This document shows positions 31,524 to 43,419 of a DNA stretch of 64,000 nt, one piece after another (the first letter of the stretch is position 1; each line of letters starts with the position of its first letter). The stretch lies in the NCBI RefSeq assembly GCF_030253575.1, contig NC_080565.1:3630001-3694000 (forward strand). The letters are read 5' to 3'. A program made the translations under genes and the position numbers. The notes beneath the pieces are model-generated. The model was not told the origin of the DNA. It made no database searches and saw nothing but the letters and a program-made list of their open reading frames with translations. This DNA comes from Rhododendron vialii. Its lineage: Eukaryota; Streptophyta; Magnoliopsida; Ericales; Ericaceae.

Positions 31524-34050
31524 ATGGCTGAGTTTCGTACACGCAGAGTTTGTCTTGCACTTATACATAGGATTTCGGTCTGCGCATACTTAAGCCCGCA
31601 AACGTTGAACAATTGAACTCAACTGTTAAGCGAGAAACTCCAAACAATTCTCTATTGAACCAATTAACCAGTTGGTGGTATGGAAATTGGATTATTTTAA
31701 CCTCCACCCAAAGGATATAGAATAATAGGTAAAATGTAAATTGATATCTGAGAAATGTGTATTGATATTTGTGAAAGTATTTTAATATACGTAAGATATG
31801 CATTGATATCCGAACTTATTTGAAATTATTGATACATTATCCTCTGCCTAGCTGGCGAAAGTTAGCAAGACCAATGGAAATTTGATTAACCGGTTAGAGT
31901 TGAAACCAACGGAAAGAGTACCGCATTGAGGATTCCAGCATTGTAAACCTTAGTACGTACCCTTTAAGGTGTATCTCATCTTTTCTATGGTAAGGACTCG
32001 TTGATATCGACACCATGATATTTGTAATCAACACCAGAAAAATGTGATATTTCTGTGCCCTAGTGTACCATGCTGTCTGCCATTTTCTCATATCTCTAAA
32101 TATTTTCAAACCCCTTATTCTTTTAGTAGTTTTTAAGGTTCAAAATTCACTTTTATGAGTTTGGTTAGCCTACTACAATTTATAAAACCAAATTACAATT
32201 CGATATAGTTGTCCACAAAACTACTAATCATGGCTAGAATCTGGATGAGAAACATCGACTGATTTTGGCCTAATTTTCCTTTTTTTCCCCTCTCGTATTT
32301 GTTTTCTCAATAGGTCACAATTTCGTCAAAATCCGATGGAACTAACTGCCAATATTCAAAACTAAGGGAATTGATCCATACATGGCCAAACCGCAAGAAG
32401 TTTTAGTCAAAATTGGTCAACAAATTTTTTTTTTTTGCAACAACCCAATGCCCAAATGAAACCTAGTTTTGCATCAGAGAGAATATACAAATGAAAAGCG
32501 GAATCAGGATATGATTTACCTAGTTTTGCATCAGAGGATTCCAGCATTCAACTCTGGTGAATAAACAAATGAAACCTTTTGTACAATTTTGTGATGAAAT
32601 CCCAGGAAGATTTCAAGAAACTGAAAGAGAGAGCGTATGGTCATGTGGGCATTTGTTCGCCTATCGAAGGAGATCAAGTTATGGAGTCCAATCAGACAAC
32701 AAAGAGGTTAAGACGACAATGTTATCGACAATAATAACAACAACAAAAAACACGACAGTCAATCAGACAACAAAGAGGTTAAGACGACAATGTTATCGAC
32801 AATAATAACAACAACAAAAAACACGACAGTCAATAACCGAGAAGACAATAGAAGCCCTGCTTTAGTTACTTTCGCGAGTGCATCAGAAAGAAACTGCTAC
32901 ATTATCCCATTCCTAGTTACTGAAACACTCCACCATCCTACGGGGACAAAAATAAAAGAAAAGGTCTAAATTGTCAGCCAGGCTGTGATTCTCCGAATAA
33001 TAGATTGCAGAAATCCAGGATAGAAGCAAAAGAACGGCTAGACCCTCAAGGCAAAGCAAAAAACTACGTCTTCAATTCAAATTTTCTTCATCCTGGAAAA
33101 AAAAAAATTTGAAGTACAATGCCAGCATAAGAACAAGATCATCAGGTATCAAATAGTAAAACATAATGGGAAAAGGCAAGTGTGGAACTCCGTGGAAGCT
33201 ATCATAAATATGATCTGAGAGCCGGAATACATATGAAAACTCAGTTGTGATGTTAAAGACTTGTGTCATCAAAATATCAGACACAAGTACACAACTCAAT
33301 CCACTCATAGCTGAACCTTTAACTATCTTAAAAGCACATGCATCGTGGAAATAGGAATTTTCCGGTTATCCGTAAATCTGCTCCTAAACATGCACCCTAA
33401 AAGGGCAGGCAGCTGAACAAAGCAAGCGTTGGCACCCTTTTGTACTAAAATTTTGCCATCACTGAGACAACTAGACCATGTAAGAAATCAAATTCTAACT
33501 GGTACATATATTATGATACTGTTTTAAGGTCGTTGATAAAATCAATTGTACAATCTACAACATGGGGCATGGGAGGGACTGATATCTAACAAGAAAATAA
33601 AAGGGTAAGAGGTTTTACCAAAAGGAATCACCGAGGAGATAGGTACTTAGGTAGTGGAAGAGCATCTAACATAAACATAAACGGTGGAGTTTACTCTACT
33701 GAAACATGCATAAATGTACAATCAAAACTACAGCTCCTACATCTGAGAAAAACATTTGAAAGATGCATCAAGATTGCAGCCCTCGAAATTCATTGGACCT
33801 CACTTTGCATTACCATTATAGTACGATGAGCCCACAATACATGGAAATACATTTACGGTTTACCTATAAGCAGTGGTTGCTGGGGTTTTCTTATTGGCCG
33901 CAAGAAGTGAGCACCCGTCTTCCCAACCAAGTCAAATATGGCTCTTCACTTATGATGAGACGATCAGAGTAGACAATTGGGCTAAGATCGCGGGCAATAG
34001 AATGGCCCGAGACCAGCAAAGGTGGGGCCTGGGGGAGTTGAGACTTGACA
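31524..34050. other. Intergenic; one recent tandem duplication
   Basis: No recognisable gene. A 71-bp unit beginning 'caatcagacaacaaagaggt' is duplicated at 32689-32759 and 32760-32830, nearly identically. A 19-bp word 'acctagttttgcatcagag' also occurs twice (32461, 32519). Short open frames at 31561-31803, 31894-32109 and 33072-33308 have no support. Confidence 0.5.
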
Positions 34051-34061
34051 GTTGTCCACTC

Positions 34062-34063
<2 letters not shown>

Positions 34064-34121
<58 letters not shown>
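34064..34121. repeat. (GA)n microsatellite
   Basis: About 29 GA units. It gives false Arg-Glu frames on the plus strand and Ser-Leu frames on the minus strand. Confidence 0.95.
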
Positions 34122-34123
<2 letters not shown>

Positions 34124-34274
34124 TATGGAGAGACAGAGAAGACTATAGAGGACAGATACTGGGTCTGCAAGTTCGTGAGTACAAGGTTGAACCTGGAGGG
34201 AGAACAAGTTTCATTGGAGAGTGCAGTTCCCTCCTTCGTTCAACTTTCCCAAGGTAGCTCTACTACCCCAGGTT

Positions 34275-34688
34275 TCAGAACTCGGCGTAATACGAGCTCC
34301 AAGAGATGTCAGGGGCTCTGGTCAAGGTCATTTGTGTCCTCAGGCTGTTCAAGGTGGAGCCAACCTCTAAGTGGGATTGCCCAAGCAACCTTGGCGAACT
34401 TCCAAACCACTTGTCCTCCTTATTGTCCTGACTCCCGAGTGGAGGCTCGAAGTTCTGCTCCCAACTAAGGCCTGTCATACTAGATAGTGGCACGCCTGGG
34501 CACCCACAGTTATCCATGAACTGAGAGGGGTGAGTGGTCCATCCTAGGAATGGTGATTGCAATGCCCCAATAATGGAGATGACTTGTGCGGAGTGGTAAG
34601 CCATGTGGCAACAAAAGGGTTGTACTGGCACTTGGCACTTTGCAAAAGGAACTTGAATTGACGAAGCCATTTCCAGGGTAATTACCAA
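34275..34688 (-). CDS. Hypothetical ORF, unrecognised
   Basis: A 130-residue frame from the ATG at 34670 (MASSIQVPFAKCQVPVQ) to the stop at 34275. Composition is plausible for a protein (Cys, Trp and Pro spread along it), and the longest alternative start is only six codons upstream. No family is recognised, no transmembrane segment is obvious, and no splice partner was found. It could be one exon of a decayed gene or a chance frame. Confidence 0.3.
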   Translation of the reverse strand: MVITLEMASSIQVPFAKCQVPVQPFCCHMAYHSAQVISIIGALQSPFLGWTTHPSQFMDNCGCPGVPLSSMTGLSWEQNFEPPLGSQDNKEDKWFGSSPRLLGQSHLEVGSTLNSLRTQMTLTRAPDISWSSYYAEF

Positions 34689-34699
34689 ATAAAATGCGA

Positions 34700-36700
34700 T
34701 CTATGGTTTAGAGAGGCTTTGATTCCCTTCAATCCCACTAGTTTGCTTATTTGCATTAAATGCAAGGAATATAGTGAGAGTATGTCAGATTCACCAACAA
34801 TAACTTAATTTCCTAACCTATCCAATAATTGAAACTCGGGACAACTAATTGCATCATATTGCAGGTTCTTAAATGGTAAGCAAATACACAGGTAGGTGCC
34901 TCAATCAGAACAATCTGCACGGAACACGTCGAATAAACGAATGACTCCTCAAATCAAGAGGAGACCAAGCCTACCTATTGGGTTTAAAGACAAGCCAATC
35001 TTGCTTTGTTGCTTTAGTTAGTTATCTAGGAAATAAATAATAATAATGCTCCGCCCCCAACCCCCACCCCACAACGCAAAAAAGAAATAAAAGAAACAAA
35101 AGGGATAGAGAACAAGTATGTCCCATAGTCTGCCAAAATATCAACAGTACGCAAACACATTACAGGAGACAAAGATGAGTCATTGTACAATCACTTCTAG
35201 CTACAACATTTCTTTCATGAAACTTTTACAATTGTTCTACTTTTCCAAGCTTATGCTATTGCATATACAACAAAGTAACAACTTAATCATGTGCAACAAG
35301 TTGTTCCACTCCAGTCGTATACTTCATCATAAATGCAACAAAACTACTTTAGAAGTCAGTTTAGGAAGGATATCAGTCAAGCAGAAATGTTAACTCCATT
35401 TCAGCTTTACGAAAGTATCATATGCATTTGGTCAATATATAATCTATTTGGTGAACTTGGTAACTTCCTGGGTAGTCCCTATTTAGGATTTGCCACTTGT
35501 ATCGAAGGGAAGTTGAATATGCACATGCAAAATTCAAGCACGAACAAGGACTTTCCCGTAGGAAAACATTGACAAAAGAGTGATAGAGTGCATAACTGAA
35601 TTGCGTGTAAGATATTTTTATAGTTTCATCAGCTGCATGATGCACTAGTTAGCACAAAACGACATTGTCACCTAACTTATATCCGAGTCTTTCAGAATTT
35701 CACGTGTACTTGTCTCTTCCCAACTCTCTTTGAGATTTCAAGCAATCTATTAAGGAGTTATGGAGCTTGGCTTGCTAAAAGGCGGCAAAGGCTTGTGTCT
35801 AAAGGATATGGTAAAAGTTCTAAGGAAACTTGGATCACCATTGATCAAAATGGTGAATAATTAATCATGAACACCACATGGAGAGCTGTAGAATTCGGAC
35901 ATGAACACCACATGGAGAGCTGTAGAATTTGGCTCAACGAAATTCATCTAATGTAGCTTTGATTAATGAAACTGTCAACATCATCTTTTATATAGCTGCT
36001 AAGGGGATTTTCTTTAGACTAAATGGTGGAAGTCTTTTTCTTCTTGATGAGAGAAATCATTATGTCGAGACCAACCTTAAACTGTGTTGTACTTTCCCTT
36101 ACAGTGCTTTCTTAAATAATCCCATATACTATAATTTACATTTAGGTTCAATGGTGGAAGTCTTTTTCTTCTTGATGAGAGAAATCATTATGTCGAGACC
36201 AACCTCAAACTGTGTTGTACTTTCCCTTACAGTGCTTTCTTAAATAATCCCATATACTATAATTTACATTTAGGTTCAATGTTTGTTTAATTTACTCCGT
36301 AAAGAATTCAATAGCAAGCTTTCTTAGTTTCAGATACCTTCCTTTATTATCAGTGCATGACTGCATATGTTCCCTTTCAGTTTTACCGTTTACTTATCTC
36401 CTAGTTCTTATGACCGTCATCCATTTACGATACGGGGATATAGGAATTACCGAATTAGTTTTCTGCGGTTCAAAATAAAAAAATAAAAAAAAGATCTCTG
36501 TCCTTAAGTAACCAAGTGCGAAAAAAATTTCTCATTTAGAAATTGGGCAATGATGGGATATTAGGAATCAGCTCCTCTAATCATCAAGCATATTCCCAAA
36601 CTCTCCATTTCGGGTACCATATAGCATATCGATAGGCAAAAACACTGCAAGTACACAAACCCACATCCAATACTCAGTTCCTTCTACAATTTATTGAATT
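34700..36700. other. Intergenic; two tandem duplications
   Basis: No gene recognised. A 128-bp unit is duplicated in tandem from 36023 and 36151 ('atggtggaagtctttttctt' to 'tttacatttaggttca'), almost identical. A 34-bp unit ('catgaacaccacatggagag') is duplicated at 35867 and 35901. Confidence 0.6.
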
Positions 36701-36948
36701 GTAAACTACTACTTCACAAAAACTGGTGGATTAATAAGTGCTTGCAAAATTGAAATCGACAATTCCACTGGCAAGCCCAGCCTGAATTCACTCAAAAGGG
36801 CCAAAACAAAACAAAACATGAAGGGGTGGAATTGAATACTGGGAAAAAATTTTGAACAAACCCTAGAAAAAATGCAATGCAACCACACCAATGTAAAATT
36901 GAATACTGGAAAATTACGACCCAGGTCATAACATTGCAGAAAAATCAC

Positions 36949-37307
36949 CTGAGGTGGGGTGGAATTGGAGGGCATGACCTGTTCGAGGTTGGACACTCTC
37001 GCGTCTACAGCGTCGAAGTTTTCCTGCAACTGTAAACAAAGCAAGAAGATATCATCCACAAAATCCTTACAAAAAACACATAATATCCAATCTCTGACTA
37101 TATCTGTACATATACTAAGGTATATACATTTATATAAGCGTTGAAGATGAGAGAGAGGGAGAGATGGGAATTGGGAATTGAGGGAAAGTATACTTGGGAA
37201 GAGAGAGATTGGCGATCGGCCCAGAGATCTTGGAAGACGAAGTGAGTCATCGCCGCGGCGGCTGACGTGAATCCGATTGTGAACCACAGGAATCTTGCTC
37301 TCATCAT
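36949..37307 (-). CDS. Small conserved-looking membrane-anchored protein, two exons read
   Basis: Exon 1 (37307-37194, 38 codons) ends at TCCCAA/GTATAC; exon 2 (37029-36949, 27 codons) starts after TTTACAG and ends CTCAG/GTGATT. Both are in phase. The protein starts [20 protein letters not shown], a short N-terminal hydrophobic segment (about residues 6-20), then [24 protein letters not shown] (read across the junction) and a heptad-like stretch with RVSNLEQV. The C-terminus is unresolved: either a third exon follows or the frame runs on past the donor. It resembles short plant proteins of unknown function with an N-terminal signal-anchor, possibly organellar, but I cannot name it. A broken relative of exon 2 lies at 17408-17550. 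Confidence 0.65.
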
Positions 37308-37310
37308 TTT

Positions 37311-37918
37311 TGCTCTTGTTTTGCTCTAAAGTTTGAGATTGAATCCGAAAGAAAAACTCTTGTCCTGTGGGACTTGTATTGGAAGCTGAGAAAAACTTTC
37401 TTTCAGAGCAGTGTATGTACTTTACGGCGTCGAATCGCGCCGTTCGAATTTAAAAAAAATTATTTCTTGTAAGAGCGTTTTTAAATCTGTATTACTAATT
37501 GTTGAAACCAACAATTAAGATTACGTGGAACCGTGAATCATAAATACGTTTCTCTCCTAAAAGTTTGGACTTGGAAGAGGGTGAGGTGCAGAAAAGGACA
37601 TCATTGAAAAAAAAAACTATTGATACGATGGTTATTCGTAATAAATTCGCATCTAGGATATTATCGTTATCGATGTGTATAAATTTTATTATTTAGGTGA
37701 GAAAAACACGATACATATGAGTATTAGATTCAAACTCATCTACTTGGTTTAAGGATCGAAAATGTTTCATTTTGTAGGTAATAATTTCGTTATTTGTAAA
37801 GGTACAAAAGTTAAACGATTCTCTAAAATGATTTCGAACAAGCAGATTAAAATTTTGTTTTTTATAAAATTAGCGTCTCGGATCGGGGGCCACCGCATGG
37901 GTCAGTTCTGTGGGTAGT
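37311..37918. other. Upstream flank of the small gene; nothing else seen
   Basis: Presumed promoter and 5' leader of the minus-strand gene at 36949-37307. No TATA box was confidently placed. No other feature. Confidence 0.4.
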
Positions 37919-38370
37919 GGGTACCCTCTGTGGGTCAATTTCCTGTTCAGTATTCTTTACCAAGAGTACCATCCAGTTCCAACCAGTCAGTCATTTTCCG
38001 GCGAACATTGATTTCGTTCAATGATTGGATCCGTTTATATTGTAGATGTCATTGAGACTCATATTCTTATCAAAAATCATGTCCATTGGATATCTTTTAA
38101 TTCAAGATCAGAATCCAACTATTTTGAAAAAAATACATACCCACTGGATTGGAACCCGTCTCATCCATTTGTCCAAAATAAATGTGTTCCGATCGTGCAT
38201 TAAACGATATCCGATAGACGTGATTTTTGGCATGGTTACGCATCTCGACGAGATCTAAAATACGAACGCATCCAATCACTGAACGAAATTGATGTTCGCC
38301 AGACATTGGTCGACTGGCCGGAATTGGACAGTAAATAATACTGGACACGAGGTTGACCTTCTGTATCCAT
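37919..38370. mobile_element. Foldback MITE 1
   Basis: The arms 37919-38130 and 38160-38370 are diverged inverted copies. Examples are 'gcgaacattgatttcgttca' on the left and its near-complement at 38280-38300, and 'cattggatatcttttaatt' against the complement of 'aacgatatccgatag'. The spacer is about 30 bp. It can fold into a long imperfect hairpin. No target duplication was identified. It is related to the neighbouring foldback at 38390. Confidence 0.75.
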
Positions 38371-38389
38371 AATCGATCCACCAATAAAG

Positions 38390-38794
38390 TTGGGGGAGGG
38401 GGGTGGCTGCTGTCTCTTCGAGTGCTGTCCCGGCCAAGAGGGTCCCGCTCTGGTCTCGTTTCAATGATAAAAAATGTTCATTTCGTAGAGTTTGTCGAGT
38501 TGAACAAGTATGCAAAAAATCAGCTCAATCAGATATCATTAAGTGTCTAATTGAAACTTTTTTGTTTTGAAAAGAATGAATCCGAAATACGGGATCAAAT
38601 CTACTAGAACCCATTATTGACAAGTTATATGTGTTTCGATTAGGCACTTAATGATATCCGATCGAGCTGATTTTTTTGCATACTTGTTCAATTCGATGAG
38701 CTCTACGAAGTGAACGTTTCCGATAGTCAGAGCGAGATGGGGCGGGACCCCCTTGGCCGGGACAGCACGCTGCTGTCAGCAGCCCCCCAAGTCC
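38390..38794. mobile_element. Foldback MITE 2, 9-bp target duplication
   Basis: 405 bp flanked by perfect CCAATAAAG at 38381-38389 and 38795-38803. The arms (about 38390-38555 and 38630-38794) are inverted copies sharing 'tgctgtcccggccaag', 'gaacaagtatgcaaaaaa' and 'gatatcattaagtg'. A 9-bp duplication with long terminal repeats suggests a Mutator-type non-autonomous element. Confidence 0.85.
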
Positions 38795-38803
38795 CCAATA
38801 AAG

Positions 38804-40732
38804 ATGCTAGTGACGCACACTAGCACACAAATTTCACAAACTTGGTGACATAATAAGTTGTGTTTTTTTGTAATCACGCTTTTGTGCGTGTGATAATTTT
38901 TAAGCATGCTTTTTAACACTTGGAGTTTTCACACACGCTCTATTTGGAACTTGAGCAAATAAGTGGGAAGGAGGAGACAATTTTAGAACATGGGGAAGGA
39001 AATGGAAAAGAAGGGAAACAATGAAGAGGAAATAAAGAAGAAATTTTAAACTCTCCTTTTATCCTAGAAACCAAACAATTGAAGGAAATTAATGATTCGA
39101 TCGGAACGTTTAACTTTCTGAAACATATCGATTAATAATTCAAATAAAAAAAATTAGTTTGATCGAATCGCCCATGAGCATAGTTGCCTAGAAAATTGAA
39201 TGGCTTATAGGATTTTTAAAATATATTTTGAGACAAATCACTCCCTTTCATAATTTTAAAATTAATGAACGACTCGGATTATTTATATGGAACATCGAAG
39301 TGGAGGTGTATCGGTAAAACGTAATCTAAAATTTCCACTACTAAATTTCAAAAAAAATTATTCCAAAAAAAATTAAAAATTAGGGTGTTCAGCTTCCTCC
39401 CACTCAAGAAATAAAACATGTGGACCACAGGATCAGACAAGATTTCCACAAAAACTATTAAGCAGAGACAATTAACTCTAGGCGAAAATGGAAAGTGAAA
39501 TTCTATTTTTATGTTGCTACTCTATCTATAATTCTAAGCAGTAATCTGTTGCCACTCTCAATCATTTTTTATATTGCTATTCTATAATTCTAAGCACTAA
39601 TCTATTTTTTATATTGATATTCTGTACATATTATTCTGCAACTCTCATAAATTAATTTAAATTGTAATTCCAAAAGATAAATTCGTCATCCATAAATCAT
39701 AGAAGTAAAAGTAAAAATAAGCTCTCAAATACCCCTAAAAATGGTTCTCTTTTTGTTTTCTCTTCCTTTTGCTTTTGATGTAAAAAAGAATCGATCCGTA
39801 GGGCTAATTAATAATTTTTTCTTTTGAGCATTATTATAGCTTACTTAATTAAGGCTAAGTTCTGCTAAAATTTTTCGGCTTCTTCTTATTTTGTCTTTAT
39901 TAAAAAAAATCACGTTTGTTAATTTTGTGCCTAATTTTAGTGAATTATTGATTCATTTTAACAAAGACGAATCAAAAAAATAAATAAATTATAAATTTTG
40001 CTCAAATATTTTTAACAACATTCAAGATAAAGTCTAAAAACCTCGAAACTAACAAACACAGAAAAAAAAAAAAGAATAAAACAAGAAAATCCTAAAAAGG
40101 CAAAATCCCTTAGCGGAAAGTAATTACGGACTGAAACAAATGTTGAAGTGGGTATGCTCTTTCTAGAAACAAACTTTGTTTGGAATTTGAAAAAAATGGA
40201 AGAAAGCAAGAGAAAGAAAAAAGCGCGAAAATAAGAGGGTAAAAAGCTAAAAAGCTCTTGAACTTTCCACAACTTCTAGTATTTTCTTTTCTTTTGTTTC
40301 TAGGGCAAAGGGAGAGAAACAGGAAAGGTAAAGAGCTCTAGAAAGAAGAGAAAGGGTGTGAGTGTCGATACCCAAAGCCGATGGAGGTGTAGGCGGGGGT
40401 TTGAGAGGTAAATAACGAGGGATTGTGGAATGTAGGGGAGTAGATGAATGAAGAGGTGTGGGTGACGAGGAGAATGAGAGGGGTTTAGAGAGTGTATGTA
40501 ACAGAACAGGGGGAGGGGAGGGGAGGGGAAGGGAAAGTGAGTGAATGCGGGGTTTCCATTTATTATTTTGTTGTTCTCAAAGTAAATTCTATGAATAGGT
40601 GAAATTGGAAGATGAGTCGAAGTATGGCGGCGGCGGCGGGGCTTTTGTGGTGAGGGGTGTGTAGGTCGTCACTCAAACATCGAGGCCGACGATTAGGGGT
40701 GGAGGCGGAGAGGGAAACGGAGTCGGTTTTGA
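38804..40732. other. Intergenic; G-rich patch
   Basis: No gene recognised. A purine-rich stretch at 40509-40532 holds repeated GGGGA units with G-quadruplex potential. The segment around 40440-40490 ('ggtgtgggtgacgaggagaa') recurs near 41310-41345. Confidence 0.45.
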
Positions 40733-41297
40733 AGATCCGGGCAACCGCGGAGCTAGTAAGGCCCCCCCTGCCCCCCTCTTTTTTGGGAAATAATTTTCTT
40801 CGATGCTTCGTGGAGCGTGTATATATCTTTCTTTTTTTTTGTTATAGTAAGGGTAGTCCGGTCCCGTTTACGTGCATCTCGATTATTCTCCTCTCCCAAT
40901 AAGCTCGAGGGCAGGTTATCCACATTGGGACTAGGGGATTCACAAGAACTTTCCCTCTTGCGGCCTGGCCCCAAATTCATATTTACCTAAATTACCTTCT
41001 TGTACTTCTGGGCTAATATTTCTTATTAACGTAAGTTTTATATTTCGTGCATATCAATTAATTATTGAGTAAGCTTTGAACACCAAACATTTTATTGGTC
41101 AGCTAACTACAGTTTTGAATACCAACTTTACTTTTGCTTTCAGGAAGCATAAACTTTAGTTAAGTCCAAACTTCATTCTTTTGTAGTAATACAATAGCTA
41201 TAAGAATTAATAAATGCTAGTCCATAGAGCCCGAACAAAAAATTCTTTCATAGTTCGGCCCCCTCCAATTTCATTTATTGGCTCTGCCACTGGATCT
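40733..41297. mobile_element. Unclassified insertion with short inverted ends; contains a SINE fragment
   Basis: The left end GCGGAGCTAGTAAGGCCCCC and the right end, complement GGCAGAGCCAATAA, form a short inverted match. Homologous host-like sequence lies on both sides (40440-40732 and 41298-41370), consistent with an insertion between repeated blocks. The segment 40850-40975, read on the minus strand, resembles the 3' half of an Au-type SINE ('gagatgcacgtaaac'). The class of the outer element is unknown. Confidence 0.4.
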
Positions 41298-41859
41298 GGG
41301 AGTCGACGAAGGAAGGGGTGTGGGTGACAGGGAGAATGAGAGGGGTGAATTTTGTTTGGAGATCCGGTGAAGCAGTGCAACTCCATTAGTTCATTGAAGA
41401 TGCACGTTCACCTTGTGGTCTCTTTAAAGACATCAGAGTAATATACTGAAATGTGGATTTAGAATAGATTTTTAATTTACACTCATCTAGCATATAAATA
41501 TATTGTTTAGAAATTGCTAAAACAAAAATGTTGCCTGACGTGAACATCTTGATCGTATACATGCTTAGTTCACCTTTTTCTGATGAGCTTCTTCAATTAT
41601 TTGCTAAATAGCTGTCTTTTACATCAAGCATCCATAACCAGAATTTATTCCTTGTCAACAATTCCTGATTTTTTACCTCAATCTTAAACATTGGTATTGA
41701 TTGTCATTCCCAAAATTTTCTTAGCATTCATTCCTTTGTAACTTTATGTACTTATTATATAGTCAAAGATGCTTGGCTTTTCTCGTCCTGTATTGATTTT
41801 TTCCCTTCATCTTCACGCTTATTCTTCCAGTATATTCCCCCAAACACACACACACACAC

Positions 41860-42060
41860 CACTACAAGAAAATACACATTCGGTGACCAAATTCCCCAAT
41901 CAAAGTAAATGTACTCACCTTAAAGGTGTAATTTGGTGACTAAACTAGTCTTGTCGCGGTATGGTTAACTTTGGCCGACAACCGGACGTTTTGTCGCTGT
42001 TGGTAATGTGTGGAGCGAAAACTTTCCCTTGGCACCAGAGGGTAGGTGGGAATACGTTGG
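41860..42060 (+). mobile_element. CACTA element left terminus (truncated)
   Basis: Starts CACTACAAGAAAATACACAT after a CA microsatellite, the canonical CACTA terminus. Subterminal words such as 'ggtgacc', 'tggtgac' and 'ttgtcgc' follow. No matching right end (TTTTCTTGTAGTG) was found downstream, so it is a fragment. Confidence 0.8.
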
Positions 42061-42099
42061 TGATCAAAAAGTTGTCATTAAACCTTATCTAGTTTTTGC

Positions 42100-43006
42100 T
42101 CTGGTTTGATCTGGGGTACTTTCTAGTGTTTGGTCGAAGTTTGTTGTCCGAGGATGTACTTGGTTCTAAGTCTAAGATGGGGTGTGAGTGTGTGTGTTGC
42201 ATATGCGTGTTGTTTGGGGGTGTGATGCATATGTGCATTGTCTGTTTTTGTGTGGCGTAATTGTGTTTGTGTGGTTTTTAGGCTCAATGCTGACTGCATT
42301 CATCATAGCTGGTTTGGGTTTGTCATTTTTGGCTCTGGGATTCAGTGATTCTGCAGAGGTTATGCTTTCCTTGATGGCTTTGACTGTTGTTGATGCTTCT
42401 GTGCTTGTTTGGGAGTATCTTGTTCTTGTTCTGTTGTTTTTTTTTTTTTGGTTTTTAGCAGAGTTTTCTGGGGTAGTTTTTGGGCTTCTCATGAGGGTTG
42501 GTTCCGCTTCTTTGAAGTGTTATGTCATGAAGTTGGTTTGCTTTGGTGCTCAAGTTTTCTCTGTTGGCTGTGTACTGTAGTTTTTGATGTCCAAGTACTT
42601 GTAAGTGGTTCTGCTGGTATCGTTTGAAGTATGGGGTTTTGGTTCTGCTAAGGTTGATGTTGGTCTTGGGCTGGCCCTGAGGCTTGGTCATTATCCAATC
42701 TGCAGTTGCAGATGATTTCTTCTGTTTTTGCATTTGCTGTGGATAGGTTTGGGGTCATGCTATTGCATTTGCTTGGTGATGGTGCCTGCTGTATCTTGAT
42801 GTACTCTTCTTCTGCTAAAGTTGCTGCTTGGGGCTGAGTGGTTATCCGTTTGGGTTTTGTCGTGACTTATGGCGTAATCTTTGATTTTCTGTTATCTTTA
42901 TCTTCGGGTTGGTTCCTTGCCAACTAGGGGGTCTTATTTCTCTTGTTATTCTTTGTATCTTCTTTCTAATCTTAATGAATTCTTTCCTCGTTGAGCAAAA
43001 AAAAAA
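42100..43006 (+). mobile_element. LINE-type 3' end with poly(A)
   Basis: A G/T-rich, non-coding tract ends in 'cttaatgaattctttcctcg' followed by 'ttgagc' and a ten-A run at 42997-43006. This layout is typical of the 3' UTR and tail of plant L1-type LINEs. No reverse transcriptase frame is present, so it is 5'-truncated. Confidence 0.55.
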
Positions 43007-43019
43007 TAGTTTCTTCCTG

Positions 43020-43177
43020 CTGTAGTTTATGCGAAGAGGTTTGTCTTAGGTTCATGATGCTGGTTCGTTTTTGTATTGAGTTTCCTTTTCCTTTTCCCAA
43101 TTGTTGTACTCGGGTTGTGTCCCATTGGCTCTTAATCTAAATATCTAATACAATCTCTTCTTAGCCGATAAAAAAAA
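43020..43177 (+). mobile_element. Second retroposon 3' tail
   Basis: Ends 'aatacaatctcttcttagcc' then 'gat' and an A-run (43170-43177), the usual ending of another plant LINE or SINE tail. It is only about 160 bp long. Confidence 0.5.
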
Positions 43178-43419
43178 GTTAATGATTTTTGTCACTTTTC
43201 AGCAATTGTTGTCATTATTATGGATTTTGAACTGCCTTTTTGTTTGTGTTGCAGCATTTTTTGGTTGGCTCTCTGATCATTAATTTGGATTATGCAACAC
43301 AACTGCAAAATACATTAATTCCCTGTAAGCTTTGGCATCTACCTTTTAGTCCAACTTTAAAGCACTCTAATGAATTTGTATACTTTTCATTAATTCTTTT
43401 TATTCTTTATCTTCGAAGA

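Noticed and set aside
34052..34468. Arg-Glu-rich open frame
   Set aside because: Produced by the (GA)n microsatellite; no motif or splice support.
41838..41859. CA microsatellite as a functional site
   Set aside because: Short simple repeat abutting the CACTA end; no further signal.
42188..42627. Hydrophobic frames of 72-130 residues on plus
   Set aside because: G/T-rich LINE 3' UTR gives chance Val/Leu/Phe frames in two frames at once.
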